A stretch of DNA of 19,131 nt from an uncultured Caryophanales bacterium (GTDB taxonomy: Bacteria; Bacillota_I; Bacilli_A; RF39; UBA660), in NCBI GenBank assembly GCA_946414975.1, contig CAMKQS010000021.1, forward strand, positions 1 through 19,131, given 5' to 3'. The translations under genes and the position numbers were made by a program. Position 1 is the first letter of the stretch; every line of letters begins with the position of its first letter. The notes beneath the pieces were generated by a model. The model worked only from the letters and a program-made list of their open reading frames with translations, was not told the origin of the DNA and searched no databases. Shown here piece after piece: positions 5,297 through 11,991 of this stretch.

Positions 5297-6978
5297 CATA
5301 CATAGAGGAATATTACAAGTGGATTGAAAATAATCCGAATAAAGTATGTACTAAAGTAAAAACAATTTATAAAAAATTAGTAGATGATATTAAGACACCA
5401 AAAAAGGTGTCTTTTATCAACCAAGAAACTGGCGAAACGGAAATACATACTTATATTTTTGATGAAAGAAAGAGTTTAAGATGTATCCATTTTATAGAAA
5501 AATATTGTAGACAATCTAAAGGGCAATGGAACGGAAAACCATTGAAATTAGAATTATTTCAAAAAGCATTTGTACAAGCATTATTTGGATTTGTTGATAA
5601 AGAAACTGGTTTTAGAAAATATAGAAAAGCGATATTGTTTGTCGCTAGAAAAAACGGAAAATCCGTATTGGATTCAGCCATTGCAAATTATATGCTGACT
5701 AAAGATGGAGAGGGTGGAGCTGAAATATATTCAGTTGCAACTAAACGTGACCAATCAAAAATAGTTTGGGAAGAATCAAAGAAAATGATAAAAAAATCGC
5801 CCAGCTTAGCTAAAAGGATTCGTTGTTTGATTGGTGGTATTTACTATGACGCGACAGATTCAACATTTAGAGCATTAGCTAGTGATAGTAATTCATTAGA
5901 TGGTTTAAATAGTCATTTAGTAATAGCAGATGAAGTACATGCATGGAAAGATAAAAATTTGCTTGATGTTATGTACGATTCTATGAGTGCAAGGCAACAA
6001 CCTATATTACTTGAAACAAGTACTATGGGAACTATTAGACAAAATGTATTTGATATTGAGTATGACTATGCAAGTCAAGTTATTGATGGAACGATACCTG
6101 ATGAAGTTTTATTGCCAGTCATATATGAATTGGATGATGAAAAAGAATGGGTAAATGAAGAGGCATGGTATAAGTCAAATCCAGCACTTGGAAAAATAAA
6201 ATCAGTTAAAGCATTGAGAGAAAAAGTTCAAAGAGCTAAAGCTAATCCTATTGAATTGGTTAATTTATTGTGTAAGGATTTTAATGTTCGACAAAATAGT
6301 GTTAATGCATGGCTTACATTTGATGATTTAAACAATGAGGAAATATATTCAGATTGGAAAGATTCTTATTGTATAGGTGGGTGTGATTTATCTAGTACTA
6401 CTGACTTAACTTGTGCAACTATACTCGGTGTAGTAAAAGGAAAAATAAGGGTTAAGCAAATGTATTGGATTCCAACTAACTTTTTAGAAAAGAAAGTTGC
6501 AGAAGATAAAATACCATATGATAAATGGTTAAAAGCTGGTTATTTAAGATTAAGTGGTGATTCTAAAATAGATTATCACGATATAACCAAATGGTTTATT
6601 GAGCAAGTACAGGAATTTGATCTAAGACCACTTTGGGTAGGATATGATAGTTGGAATGCTCAATTTTGGTGTGATGAAATGAAAAGCAATGGTTTTGATA
6701 TGGTTGAAGTAAGGCAAGGATATAAAACTGAATCAGCACCATTAAAACAAATGAAAGCTGATTTGATGGATAAAAAGATTAATTATAATAATAATCCAAT
6801 ATTAAAATGGAATCTATCAAATGTAGTTGTAAAAGTTGATGATAATGAAAATATTATGTTATCAAAAGAAAAATCAAGACAAAGGATTGATGGTGCATCT
6901 AGTTTGATGGATGCATATGTAATCTATGTTAATAAACAACAAGAATATTTAGATTATGTTAGCGAGGAGGTTAAATAA
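5293..6978 (+). CDS. terL: Terminase large subunit, 561 aa
   Basis: Packaging ATPase and nuclease. The N-terminal ATPase has Walker A ARKNGKS (118-124), Walker B HLVIADEVHAW (208-218, with Asp213-Glu214) and the coupling motif ETSTMG (241-246). The C-terminal RNase H-like nuclease contributes Asp365 (GGCDLSS), Asp452 (VGYDSWN) and a third acidic residue near Asp540 (SSLMDAY). The length is normal for HK97-type (Terminase_1) large subunits, and no motif is missing. It is coupled to the small subunit by ATGA and to the portal by TAATG. A perfect 8-bp hairpin with an A6 loop lies in its first 125 bases. Confidence 0.96.
   Translation: MTYIEEYYKWIENNPNKVCTKVKTIYKKLVDDIKTPKKVSFINQETGETEIHTYIFDERKSLRCIHFIEKYCRQSKGQWNGKPLKLELFQKAFVQALFGFVDKETGFRKYRKAILFVARKNGKSVLDSAIANYMLTKDGEGGAEIYSVATKRDQSKIVWEESKKMIKKSPSLAKRIRCLIGGIYYDATDSTFRALASDSNSLDGLNSHLVIADEVHAWKDKNLLDVMYDSMSARQQPILLETSTMGTIRQNVFDIEYDYASQVIDGTIPDEVLLPVIYELDDEKEWVNEEAWYKSNPALGKIKSVKALREKVQRAKANPIELVNLLCKDFNVRQNSVNAWLTFDDLNNEEIYSDWKDSYCIGGCDLSSTTDLTCATILGVVKGKIRVKQMYWIPTNFLEKKVAEDKIPYDKWLKAGYLRLSGDSKIDYHDITKWFIEQVQEFDLRPLWVGYDSWNAQFWCDEMKSNGFDMVEVRQGYKTESAPLKQMKADLMDKKINYNNNPILKWNLSNVVVKVDDNENIMLSKEKSRQRIDGASSLMDAYVIYVNKQQEYLDYVSEEVK
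5392..5415 (+). other. Perfect hairpin near the 5' end of the large terminase gene
   Basis: AAGACACC (5392-5399), loop AAAAAA, GGTGTCTT (5406-5413), followed by two more T. The stem is perfect, about 100 bases after the terminase start. It resembles a weak intrinsic terminator and could limit terminase transcription relative to later genes, or it may be coincidental. Confidence 0.35.
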
Positions 6979-8216
6979 TGGCTAGAAGAAGTTTATTCGG
7001 TAGATTATTTGGTAATAATGAGAGCAATATACCACAAAATGCAACTGAGTTCACTGTATTAAATGGTAATAAAGCAGTATTTACTAAATATAATGGTGAT
7101 TTTAAGAATAATGCTGATGTAATAGCTTGCGTGGATGCCATTGCAAGAAATGGTGCTAAAATGCATCCTAAACATATTAGAAATTTTAAAGGAAAATTTG
7201 AAAATCTAAAAGACAATCTTTATAGTTTAATTGCTAAGCAACCAAACGAATTGCAAAATGCATATCAATTTTATTATCAAGTAATATCAAATTTAGAATT
7301 ATATAACGATAGTTTTGTATATATGCAAAGAGATAAAGATTTAAAAATCACTGGTTTATATCCATTAGATTTTAGTGAGGGTAAGTTATATGAATATCAA
7401 AACAAGATATGGATTAAATTTAAATTTGGTAGATCTAAAGAAAGATTTGTACCATATGATAGTTGCATTCATTTAACAAAATTCATAAGTGATAGTGGAA
7501 TTACTGGTGGTTCTACTACACCAATAATTAAAATCTTATCAATGAAACATGTGTTAGATGAGGGTATTATAAATGCTATTAAAACAACTCAGTCAATAAA
7601 AGGTGTCATTAAATCAACTAAGGCAATGTTAAAGCCTGAAGATGTTAAAAAGATGCGTGACCAATTTGTTGAGGATTTTATCAATAGTGCAGATAAAAGT
7701 GGTATTGGCGGATTAGATGCAACATCAGAATTTTCACCAGTTAAGATAGAACCTACAACTGCAAGTGATAGTCAAGTAAAGAGTATTGATAATAAAATAC
7801 TCTCTTATTTTGGAGTAAACGAGAGTATCGTTCAATCTAAATATAGTGAAGATGAATGGAATGCTTTCTATGAATCAGTACTTGAACCAATAGGATTACA
7901 AATGAGTTTAGAGTTTACAAATAAAATATTTACACCTACTGAAAAGCACTTTGGTAATGAAATAGTATTTGAAAGTAATAGACTTCAATATGTATCTAAT
8001 AATACAAAAGTTAATTTATTAAGATATGCAAATAATATAATGACTATCAACGAATTAAGAGAGATATTTAATTTAGCACCTAGAGATGATGGTGATGTTA
8101 TTATGCAAGATCTAAATCATATTGATAGTTCAATAGCAAATGATTATCAAGTAGGCAATGGTAATAAAAATGATGATGAGAAAGAGGGTGAAGATGATGA
8201 AAGAAAAAGAAATTAG
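6978..8216 (+). CDS. Portal protein, HK97 type, 412 aa
   Basis: Forms the dodecameric DNA channel at the capsid vertex. The features are those of the HK97-family portal: an N-terminal segment with VIACVDAIARNGAKMHP, the LYNDSFVYMQRD stretch, ITGLYPLD, a clip/stem region around GVIKSTKAMLKPEDVKKM, and the C-terminal TITSQIEN-equivalent with NESIVQSKYSEDEWNAFYE, SLEFTNKIF and MTINELREIFNLAP followed by an acidic low-complexity tail (KNDDEKEGEDDERK). The length is typical. It starts in TAATG overlap with the large terminase, after GCGAGGAGG at 6962-6970; the tail overlaps the protease start. Confidence 0.93.
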   Translation: MARRSLFGRLFGNNESNIPQNATEFTVLNGNKAVFTKYNGDFKNNADVIACVDAIARNGAKMHPKHIRNFKGKFENLKDNLYSLIAKQPNELQNAYQFYYQVISNLELYNDSFVYMQRDKDLKITGLYPLDFSEGKLYEYQNKIWIKFKFGRSKERFVPYDSCIHLTKFISDSGITGGSTTPIIKILSMKHVLDEGIINAIKTTQSIKGVIKSTKAMLKPEDVKKMRDQFVEDFINSADKSGIGGLDATSEFSPVKIEPTTASDSQVKSIDNKILSYFGVNESIVQSKYSEDEWNAFYESVLEPIGLQMSLEFTNKIFTPTEKHFGNEIVFESNRLQYVSNNTKVNLLRYANNIMTINELREIFNLAPRDDGDVIMQDLNHIDSSIANDYQVGNGNKNDDEKEGEDDERKRN

Positions 8217-8784
8217 AAAATTAGATTTACAATTTAGAGCAGAAACAAATGAAGATGAAAAAATGGAAATTAAAGGATACGCAGTAGTATTCAATAGTCC
8301 TGAAACTTATGGATATACTGAGGTTATTGATGAACATGCATTAGATGAGGCAGATATGTCAGATGTAGTCTTAAGATATAATCATAATGATAGTTTTATG
8401 GTATTAGCAAGAACAAGAAATAATAGTTTAAAACTAGATAAAGATAAAAAAGGTTTATTTATGGATGCTACATTACAAGATGATATAACTGAACATAAAA
8501 ATATTTTTAATGCTATAAAGAGTAAATTAATTGATAAACAATCATTTGCATTTACAGTAGAAGAAGATGAATATGACTATGAAACTGATACTAGAACTAT
8601 TACTAAAATAGGTAAATTATTCGATGTGTCGGTAGTAGACCAACCATTCTATAATGCAACTGATGTAAGTGTTGCAAGTAAAAATGATGATTTCTTAGAA
8701 AGAAGAAAAGAACTAAGAAAGCAACATGAAGAAAAAAAGGCCTTAGAAGAGGCTAAGAAAAAACTAATTGCAAAATTAGGTTAA
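8197..8784 (+). CDS. Prohead protease, HK97 (S78) family, 195 aa
   Basis: Serine protease that removes the delta scaffold from the capsid protein after shell assembly. The start at ATG 8197 lies six bases after GAGGGTG (8184-8190); the upstream ATG at 8158 in the same frame gives a Met/Lys-rich stretch that is probably not translated, and ATG 8194 is an alternative. His63 (LRYNHND) and Ser116 (DKQSFAFTV) fit the catalytic pair, and FDVSVVDQPFYNATDVSVAS is the conserved C-terminal strand region. The early part RAETNEDEKMEIKGYAVVFN is typical. The C-terminal tail is a Lys/Glu-rich helix. The gene overlaps the portal end by 20 bases. Confidence 0.9.
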   Translation: MKEKEIRKLDLQFRAETNEDEKMEIKGYAVVFNSPETYGYTEVIDEHALDEADMSDVVLRYNHNDSFMVLARTRNNSLKLDKDKKGLFMDATLQDDITEHKNIFNAIKSKLIDKQSFAFTVEEDEYDYETDTRTITKIGKLFDVSVVDQPFYNATDVSVASKNDDFLERRKELRKQHEEKKALEEAKKKLIAKLG

Positions 8785-8794
8785 TACGATGATG

Positions 8795-8821
8795 AAAAAA
8801 GGACTGGAGAGTTCTTTTTTT
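8795..8821 (+). terminator. Stem-loop with T-run after the protease gene
   Basis: AAAAAAGGACT (8795-8805) pairs with AGTTCTTTTTT (8810-8820) through 11 pairs including one G-U, with a GGAG tetraloop and one more T. It has the form of an intrinsic terminator or an RNA processing/stability hairpin placed between protease and capsid, where most phages need more capsid transcript than protease. Confidence 0.55.
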
Positions 8822-8854
8822 GTTGGTGGAAACTAACTAAGTCGTTTTAATAAA

Positions 8855-8866
8855 GGCTGGAGAGCC
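8855..8866 (+). other. Second stem-loop with the same GGAG loop before the capsid gene
   Basis: GGCT (8855-8858), loop GGAG, AGCC (8863-8866). The core CTGGAGAG is identical to that of the hairpin at 8795-8821, so the two stems present the same loop 50 bases apart. The intervening 8785-8918 leader contains no gene apart from a meaningless 15-codon frame at 8789. A GGA in a hairpin loop is the arrangement recognised by CsrA-type proteins, but that is only a speculation here. Confidence 0.4.
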
Positions 8867-8918
8867 ATATTAGGAATTGTATCGCCTTAAAGAGTACAAA
8901 AAGAATAGGAGGTCAATT

Positions 8919-9980
8919 ATGACAAGAAAAAAAGAAATTGAAGCTCGTAAAGTTGAAATTCGTGAAGAGGTTGAATCAACTGAGGATATAGAAAAAGTAG
9001 AAGAACTTGAAAAAGAAGTTGATGCTTTAAATGAAGAAGAAGAACAAATCGAGAATCAAGAAAAAGATGAAAAAGTTGCAGAAGAAATGGAAGAAAAAAA
9101 ATCTGCAGTAAAAGAATTTAAAATGGAGGAAAGAAAAATGGAAAAGAAAAAAGAGTATAGAGATATATACTTATCTATGTTAATGGGAAAAGAATTAAAT
9201 GAAGAAGAAAGAGATATTCTAGTAGCAGAAGATGGTGCTATCCCAACTGAAACTCAAAATACAATTTTTGAAAAAATAGTAAAAAAAGCACCTATGCTAG
9301 ATGAAATTACATTATTAAATGTAAAAGGAAATGTATCTTTCTATGTTGAGGGTACTAGAACTGATGGTGCAGACCATGCTGAGGGTGCAGATATTAATGA
9401 ATCTGATGTACCATTAATTAGAGTTGATTTAGCAGGTACTGAAATAGTTAAATTAGTGACTATTAGTGATACTGTTAAACAAATGTCTATATCAGCATTT
9501 GAAACTTGGTTAACTGATATGTTATCTGATTCAATTGCAAATGCTATTGAAAGTAAAATCTTTACTTCAATTGAGGCAAATGGTACTGCAGTAAGTGGTT
9601 CATTAGATGCAACTGCATTAAGAAAATTAGTAGCAGGACTACCAGCAGGATATGAAAATGGTGCTAAGTTCTACTCTAATAAATCAGTATTTTATAATGA
9701 TGTATTAGCATTACAAGATTCATCTAAAAATGAATTAGTGACTCGTGAGGGTGGAAAATATTTCATTTTAGGATATGAAGTTGTAATAAGCGATAAAGCA
9801 AAGAAAATATCATTTGGTAATGCTAAAAAGTTTGTTGGTAATTTAGCAGAAGATATTAATATTCATACTCAATATAATATCGGTAATAACACTTATTCTT
9901 ATTCAGGTGTTGCTATCTATGATGGTAAAGTTGCTGATGCAACTGCATTCCAAGTATTAACTAATACACCAAGTGCATAA
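8919..9980 (+). CDS. Major capsid protein, HK97 fold with N-terminal delta scaffold, 353 aa
   Basis: ATG 8919 is preceded by AGGAGG (8907-8912); an in-frame TTG at 8877 is less likely. Residues 1-80 form a highly charged coiled coil (MTRKKEIEARKVEIREEVES onward), the delta scaffold that helps shell assembly and is removed by the protease. The mature part begins roughly at residue 85-105. GAIPTETQNTIFEKI, the P-domain helix region with LTDMLSDSIANAIESKIF, and VFYNDVLALQDSSKNELV with YEVVISDKA are as in HK97-type capsids. The protein ends VADATAFQVLTNTPSA. A strong in-frame internal start (Met74) coincides with the end of the scaffold coil. Confidence 0.93.
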   Translation: MTRKKEIEARKVEIREEVESTEDIEKVEELEKEVDALNEEEEQIENQEKDEKVAEEMEEKKSAVKEFKMEERKMEKKKEYRDIYLSMLMGKELNEEERDILVAEDGAIPTETQNTIFEKIVKKAPMLDEITLLNVKGNVSFYVEGTRTDGADHAEGADINESDVPLIRVDLAGTEIVKLVTISDTVKQMSISAFETWLTDMLSDSIANAIESKIFTSIEANGTAVSGSLDATALRKLVAGLPAGYENGAKFYSNKSVFYNDVLALQDSSKNELVTREGGKYFILGYEVVISDKAKKISFGNAKKFVGNLAEDINIHTQYNIGNNTYSYSGVAIYDGKVADATAFQVLTNTPSA

Positions 9981-10004
9981 TTAAAATAAGAAAGGATGTT
10001 GACT

Positions 10005-10277
10005 ATGCTAGATGAAATAAAAAAAATACAAGGTATTAATCACAGCGAATTTGATTCAATAATAACTAACTGGATTGAATCCGCCAAATATGACCTTAAA
10101 AGTATCGGCATAGTCGATACTTTTATTAATAATCCTAGAAACAGTTTAATTAAAACAGCAATAATCACTTATGTTTTAAGTTTCATTGACGTCACAAACG
10201 CTGATTTATATTCAAATAGTTATGCATTGCAAAAAGACGTGTTACGACATACAAGTGAATTTATTGAGGATGATTAA
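10005..10277 (+). CDS. Head-tail connector (gp6-like adaptor), 90 aa
   Basis: A small helical protein that binds the portal ring and joins it to the next connector. The start at ATG 10005 is nine bases after AAAGG (9991-9995); ATG 9996 in frame overlaps that site. The sequence has the usual first helix (LDEIKKIQGIN), an ESAKYDLKSIGIVD segment, NNPRNSLIKTAIITYVLSFID, and LYSNSYALQKDVLRHT, as in Firmicutes gp6/YqbG-like connectors. It lies in the canonical position directly after the capsid gene and ends two bases before the next start. Confidence 0.8.
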   Translation: MLDEIKKIQGINHSEFDSIITNWIESAKYDLKSIGIVDTFINNPRNSLIKTAIITYVLSFIDVTNADLYSNSYALQKDVLRHTSEFIEDD

Positions 10278-10278
10278 A

Positions 10279-10596
10279 ATGGAATATAACGAAATTATTT
10301 ATTTACTAAATATAGTTAAAACAGAGGATGAGATAGGTAATGTTATCAAATCCTCTGAAACTAGAAATAAGTGTTATGCTAAAAAACAAAGTGTTAAAAC
10401 GGGAGAATATTATAATGCTGTAGAAGTTGGTTTAACTCCAAATTGTGAATTTGTTATAAAAAAACTAAATTATAATGGAGAGGAAGAATTAGAGTGGCAA
10501 AATGAACGTTTTCAAGTAATTAGGACAATAGATCCTAAGAACAAATTTGATATTGTTTTAGTATGTGCGAAAAGAATTGGTGTAAATGGCAAATAA
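10279..10596 (+). CDS. Head closure / head-tail joining protein, 105 aa
   Basis: The start at ATG 10279 (MEYNEIIYLLNIVKTEDEIG) is preceded by GAGGATG at 10267-10273; the longer frame from 10186 just reads into the previous gene. Beta-rich, with GNVIKSSETRNKCYAKKQSV, TGEYYNAVEVGLTPNCEF and FQVIRTIDPKNKFDIVLVC, this matches the SPP1 gp16/phage head-tail joining family that plugs the connector. It overlaps the next gene by 11 bases. Confidence 0.82.
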   Translation: MEYNEIIYLLNIVKTEDEIGNVIKSSETRNKCYAKKQSVKTGEYYNAVEVGLTPNCEFVIKKLNYNGEEELEWQNERFQVIRTIDPKNKFDIVLVCAKRIGVNGK

Positions 10597-10972
10597 TTCA
10601 ATATTAGATATAAATGATATACTTGCTGGTTATGGTGATGATATTCAAACATTAATCCAAGATGAGGCAGAAAAAATAGCAAAAGAGGGTGTTAAGACTT
10701 TAAAAGCAACTTCACCAAAAAATAAGAAATCGACTGCAAATCGCGGAAAATATGCTAAAGGTTGGAGATTTAAGAAAGAAAATAAAATGGGAGAAGTTCA
10801 TTGTATTATTCATAACGCAACTGATTACCAACTAACTCATTTATTAGAAAAACCTCATTTAAAAAGAAATGGTGGATATACCGCTCCAATAGTTCATATA
10901 AAACCAGTTGAAGAACAATGTGTAGCAGAATATATAAAAAATGTTGAGAACGGCATTAGAAAGGGTAATTAA
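10586..10972 (+). CDS. HK97 gp10-like tail-completion protein, 128 aa
   Basis: The start ATG 10586 overlaps the end of the closure gene; the ribosome binding site is weak, so expression is probably coupled. Typical pattern of the HK97 gp10 family: N-terminal helix with AEKIAKEGVKTLKATSP, a Lys-rich flexible loop (KNKKSTANRGKYAKGW), then VHCIIHNATDYQLTHLLE with HLKRNGG and a C-terminal HIKPVEEQCVAEYIKNVE. These proteins sit at the head-tail interface and are needed for tail completion. The gene overlaps the following start at TAATG. Confidence 0.85.
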   Translation: MANNSILDINDILAGYGDDIQTLIQDEAEKIAKEGVKTLKATSPKNKKSTANRGKYAKGWRFKKENKMGEVHCIIHNATDYQLTHLLEKPHLKRNGGYTAPIVHIKPVEEQCVAEYIKNVENGIRKGN

Positions 10973-11286
10973 TGGAACATAAAGAAATATATGATTTATT
11001 AAAAACTTTAGGCATACCAGTCGCATATAACCACTTTGATGTAAGTCAGAATGTATTGCCACCTTTTATAGCATATAGAGAAAATACCCCTGAAACATTT
11101 AAAGCCGATGGTAGAACTTATTATAGACCTTATGAGTTTGAAATAGAACTTGTGACTGAAAACAAAAATATTGCATTAGAAAAAACTATTGAAGGATTAT
11201 TAAACGCAAATAATATTCCATATGACAAATCAGATGAAGTATGGGATGAAGATGAAAAAATATATCATAACTTTTATGAAATATAG
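10972..11286 (+). CDS. Tail terminator-like protein, 104 aa
   Basis: The ATG at 10972 overlaps the previous stop (TAATG). IPVAYNHFDVSQNVLPPFIAYR, then a YRPYEFEIELVTENKN strand pair and a helix EKTIEGLL, then an acidic tail. This order (helix, 'PPFIAY', strand, 'E..L..L', 'W.EDE..YH..YE') fits small proteins that cap the tail tube at the head end in Gram-positive siphophages. It is the last gene before the strong terminator at 11285-11303, with the major tail protein downstream, exactly the expected place. Confidence 0.8.
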   Translation: MEHKEIYDLLKTLGIPVAYNHFDVSQNVLPPFIAYRENTPETFKADGRTYYRPYEFEIELVTENKNIALEKTIEGLLNANNIPYDKSDEVWDEDEKIYHNFYEI

Positions 11287-11303
11287 CGCCTAGGCGCTTT
11301 TTT
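11285..11303 (+). terminator. Intrinsic terminator overlapping the tail terminator stop codon
   Basis: AGCGCC/GGCGCT palindrome (11285-11298) with a CTAG centre and T-run to 11303, in a sequence otherwise almost free of GC runs. The first two bases belong to the TAG stop codon. It should end or thin transcription between the connector genes and the major tail protein, which could need its own promoter or simply be read through. Confidence 0.8.
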
Positions 11304-11334
11304 AATTTAGAAAAAAAATAGGAGGAAATAAAAT

Positions 11335-11904
11335 ATGGCAAATAAAGTTAAATTTGGATTAAGCAATGTACATATTGCACCAATAACTGCAGTATCAGGA
11401 GCATCAATAACTTATGGTGAACCATTTGCAATAAAAGGTGCAGTTAATTTAACACTTGATCCTGAGGGAGAAAGTGCTGACTTCTATGGTGATAATACTA
11501 AATATTTTAGTGAATTTGCTAATCAAGGATATAGTGGTTCATTAGAAATAGCATTAATAACTGATGAATTCAGAACAAAAATATTAGGAGAAAATGTTGA
11601 TTCAAATGGTGCAATGACTGAAAGTACAAATGATACAATAAGTGATTTTGCACTAGGATTCCAAATTGATGGTGATAAAACTAATCGTAGATATTGGTAT
11701 TATAATGTATCTGCTCAAAGGCCATCAACATCTGGACAAACAATTGAGGCATCTAAAGAGCCTAGTACTGATACATTGAATATTACTGCTACACCAAGAA
11801 TTACTGATAATAAAGTTAGAACTTTCTTAGAGAAAACTCAAGAAAATGCAACTGCATATGATGGATTCTTTGAAGAAGTATATGAACCAGTAATATCAGC
11901 ATAA
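11335..11904 (+). CDS. Major tail protein, 189 aa
   Basis: Forms the tail tube. The start ATG is preceded by AGGAGG (11320-11325). The protein is of the phi13-type tail family: MANKVKFGLSNVHIAPITAV, then ITYGEPFAIKGAVNLTLDPEG, FYGDNTKYFSEFANQGYSGS and LEIALITDEFRTKILGE. The middle has FALGFQIDGDKTNRRYWYYN and SAQRPSTSGQTIEASKEP, and the end is EPVISA. The length is normal and no C-terminal Ig-like domain is added. It is flanked by strong hairpins on both sides, which suits a protein needed in high amounts. Confidence 0.92.
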   Translation: MANKVKFGLSNVHIAPITAVSGASITYGEPFAIKGAVNLTLDPEGESADFYGDNTKYFSEFANQGYSGSLEIALITDEFRTKILGENVDSNGAMTESTNDTISDFALGFQIDGDKTNRRYWYYNVSAQRPSTSGQTIEASKEPSTDTLNITATPRITDNKVRTFLEKTQENATAYDGFFEEVYEPVISA

Positions 11905-11910
11905 TTAAAC

Positions 11911-11968
11911 ACTACTCTTATGAGTAGTAAAAAGACTACTCATTACTGCTCTAAAGAGTAGTTTTTTT
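11911..11968 (+). terminator. Multi-arm hairpin array and terminator between major tail and tape measure genes
   Basis: ACTACTC occurs at 11911-11917 and 11935-11941, ACTGCTC at 11945-11951, and GAGTAGT at 11922-11928 and 11956-11962, followed by a T-run to 11968. Arm 1 pairs with arm 2 (loop TTAT). The last arm pairs with ACTGCTC (loop TAAA, one G-U), giving a classical terminator, or with the second ACTACTC. Arm 2 can also pair with the second ACTACTC (loop AAAAAG). The alternatives are mutually exclusive in part, as in attenuators. It should limit transcription into the tape measure gene. This is the position where a tail assembly chaperone gene would normally be. Confidence 0.7.
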
Positions 11969-11991
11969 AGTATTTATAAGGAGGTGAAACT

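Noticed and set aside
8789..8836. 15-codon ORF in the protease-capsid leader
   Set aside because: Too short, overlaps the hairpin and has no recognisable ribosome binding site.
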